From Alkalihalobacillus sp. YIM B00296 (GTDB lineage: Bacteria > Bacillota > Bacilli > Bacillales > Fictibacillaceae), in NCBI RefSeq assembly GCF_020179385.1, contig NZ_JAIBLJ010000002.1:186001-250000 (forward strand): a stretch of 64,000 bases of DNA, in the 5' to 3' direction. This document shows, one piece after another, positions 62,225-64,000 of this stretch. Below the pieces are notes generated by a model. That model did not search any database, was not told where the DNA came from, and worked only from the letters and a program-made list of their open reading frames with translations. A program made the translations under genes and the position numbers. Position 1 is the first letter of the stretch. Each line of letters opens with the position of its first letter.

Positions 62225-64000
62225 ATGAATCACCTATCATCCTTCATCGAAAAAGTGAAACATTACATGAAGGTTTTAGATGATAAGAACATTTTTAAAA
62301 TTAGTCGGATAACAGGGAAAGTAGTATGGAACCTGTTTTTAGTCTTGTTAGTCTTAGCGCTTGCCGGCGGCTTTTTTGCAACTGGTGTTGGTGCTGGTTA
62401 CTTTGCTTCACTTGTCAAAGACGAAGAAATAAGAACGTATGACAATATGAGAGGCGAAATCTACAACTATACAGAAACTAGTAAAATATATTTTACTGAT
62501 GGAACCTTATTAGGTAATCTCCGTTCTGATATCGTTCGTCAAGAAGTTGATATCAAGGAAGTTTCACCTCATTTGGTGGATGCAGTCATCGCGACCGAAG
62601 ACGAATATTTTCAAGAGCATGAAGGAATCGTTCCTAAAGCGATTGCCCGTGCAATTTTCCAGGAAGTGACCGGTGCGGCAGTTCAAACGGGTGGTAGCAC
62701 ATTGACACAGCAGCTCGTAAAAAACCAGATGCTGACTAGTGAGGTTTCTTTTGATCGGAAAGCAAAGGAAATGCTTCTCGCTTTAAGATTAGAACGGTTC
62801 TTTGAAAAAGAAGAAATACTAGAAGCATATCTTAATATCGTACCATTCGGACGAAATGCTTCAGGGCATAACATTGCTGGGATCCAGGCCGCCGCCCAGG
62901 GGATTTTCGATGTCGATGCTAAAGATCTGAGCTTAGCACAGGCCGCTTATATCGCAGGAATGCCGCAAAGTCCATTCGGATACACCCCTTTCACGAATGA
63001 TGGAAAAGTCAAAGAGAATTTAGAGCCTGGGCTCAACAGGATGAAGACGGTACTGTCAAGAATGCTTTCTGGGGGATACATAACCAAAGAGCAATACAAT
63101 AAAGCTCTAGCACATGATGTTACAAAGGAATTCACTAAAAACTCACCAAGCCCATTTGAAAATTATCCACATTTGACGATGGGAATCGAACGCAGAGCAG
63201 TCGATGTCATGAAGGTGAAATTAGCAGAGCAGGACGGTAAGAAATATTCTGAATTGACTCCGACTGAAAAGAGCAGCTATCAAAAAGCAGCCGACCTTGA
63301 ATTAAGGAAAAATGGTTACAAAATTGATATTACAATCGATAAAGAGATTTATGATGCATGGCAAAAAACAAAAAATGAAGTCGCATATGGACCTGATACA
63401 ACAAACCCTGTAACAGGTGAAAAAGAACTTGAAGATGTAGGTGCCATGCTGATCAAGAATGATACAGGGGAAATTCTAAGTTTCGTCGGTGGCCGTGATT
63501 ATGAACAAGAAAACTTGAACCACGCAACACAATCGTATCGCCCGAACGGCTCCACGATGAAACCGTTACTTGTTTATGCTCCGGCAATGGAAATAGGATT
63601 AGTCCAACCAGGATCAATCATTCCGGATACGAAATGGACGTATGCCAACAAAGGAGGATCTGGAACCTGGTCTCCTAATAACTACGATAGTAGGTACCAT
63701 GGATTGGTTACTGCTAGAGAAGCCTTGAAACGATCATACAACATCCCTGCTGCTCGTACGTATGTGAAGATGGACCGGTTAAAAGCGACCGAGTATCTAT
63801 ATAAAATGGGCTTCACCACTTTAAGTGAAGAAGAACGCCATTATCCTTCACTTTCTCTTGGTGGTATGACGACCGGGGTTACAGTGGAAGAAGCGACGAA
63901 TGCCTATACCACTTTCAGCAATCAAGGAAAGTTCGTCGATGCTTATATGATTAAATCGATCAAATCTAAGGATGGTGAGGTCGTATATGAACATAAATCG
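62225..64000 (+). CDS. Class A penicillin-binding protein (N-terminal part, runs off the window)
   Basis: Bifunctional peptidoglycan glycosyltransferase/transpeptidase. The frame is open from the ATG at 62225 (GGGGGGG 7 nt upstream) to the end, at least 590 residues. Short cytoplasmic N-terminus, membrane segment (about 36-58), glycosyltransferase 51 domain (about 75-260; ATEDEYFQEHEG with the catalytic Glu, GGSTLTQQLVKN, and RKAKEMLLALRLER), linker, then the transpeptidase domain with the active Ser in NGSTMKPLL and the SYN motif in KRSYNIPAA. The KTG motif is beyond the window. It is divergent from tyrS, with which it shares a promoter region. Confidence 0.95.
   Translation, partial: MNHLSSFIEKVKHYMKVLDDKNIFKISRITGKVVWNLFLVLLVLALAGGFFATGVGAGYFASLVKDEEIRTYDNMRGEIYNYTETSKIYFTDGTLLGNLRSDIVRQEVDIKEVSPHLVDAVIATEDEYFQEHEGIVPKAIARAIFQEVTGAAVQTGGSTLTQQLVKNQMLTSEVSFDRKAKEMLLALRLERFFEKEEILEAYLNIVPFGRNASGHNIAGIQAAAQGIFDVDAKDLSLAQAAYIAGMPQSPFGYTPFTNDGKVKENLEPGLNRMKTVLSRMLSGGYITKEQYNKALAHDVTKEFTKNSPSPFENYPHLTMGIERRAVDVMKVKLAEQDGKKYSELTPTEKSSYQKAADLELRKNGYKIDITIDKEIYDAWQKTKNEVAYGPDTTNPVTGEKELEDVGAMLIKNDTGEILSFVGGRDYEQENLNHATQSYRPNGSTMKPLLVYAPAMEIGLVQPGSIIPDTKWTYANKGGSGTWSPNNYDSRYHGLVTAREALKRSYNIPAARTYVKMDRLKATEYLYKMGFTTLSEEERHYPSLSLGGMTTGVTVEEATNAYTTFSNQGKFVDAYMIKSIKSKDGEVVYEHKS

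Overview
The window carries a long, mostly co-oriented block of housekeeping and sporulation genes whose order closely follows the ytx/ytf/ytr region of Bacillus subtilis (speD-gapB-coaE-ytaF-mutM-polA-phoR-phoP ... ezrA-hisJ-refZ-rpsD-tyrS). Together with sporulation genes (ytaF, ytrH, ytrI, ytfJ, refZ, an alpha/beta SASP), Bacillus-type ribosome binding sites (GGAGG) and frequent TTG/GTG starts, this points to an endospore-forming member of the Bacillaceae. Amino-acid divergence and dispersed repeats suggest it is not B. subtilis itself. This assignment is inference from gene content and order.

Layout. 1-10.3 kb: AdoMet decarboxylase, gluconeogenic GapB, CoA synthesis, DNA repair and replication (mutM, polA) and the PhoPR two-component system, all on the minus strand. 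10.3-24 kb: central carbon metabolism, also minus strand: a MaoC-like protein, mdh-icd-citZ (TCA cycle), ytwI, pyk and pfkA (glycolysis), accDA with a GntR regulator and an NADP malic enzyme (malonyl-CoA and NADPH supply for lipid synthesis). ytvI is the only plus-strand gene here. 24-36 kb: dnaE, the ytrH-ytrI sporulation pair with a candidate sigma-E promoter, nanoRNase nrnA, ytpI, ytoI, ytkL, ald and several small proteins. 36-44 kb: ecsC-like, ackA with a cre-like site, ytxK, tpx, ytfJ-ytfI, yteJ-sppA and a NAD kinase. 44-58 kb: a ytcJ amidohydrolase, an acyl-CoA synthetase, SASP, thiI-nifS (tRNA thiolation), a branched-chain amino acid carrier, ezrA, hisJ, refZ, a free-Met-R-sulfoxide reductase and methionine gamma-lyase. 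58-64 kb: rpsD with a structured leader, a NERD-domain gene broken by one in-frame stop, a TyrZ-type tyrosyl-tRNA synthetase behind a Tyr T-box, and the start of a class A penicillin-binding protein that runs off the window.

The non-textbook content lies in the intergenic spaces. (i) Four spacers carry short arrays with a 20-22 bp period, in which a conserved core of about 5-13 bp alternates with variable DNA; each array has a different core (7352, 30443, 39489, 60372). (ii) Two families of dispersed intergenic elements (A: 7469, 10921, 21955, 33131, 58208; B: 103 and 58070) recur, one of each being fused at 58 kb. (iii) Several terminators are unusually built: long loops, four hairpins in a row, or a stem that includes the end of a coding sequence. 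No complete insertion sequence, CRISPR array, tRNA or rRNA gene was seen.
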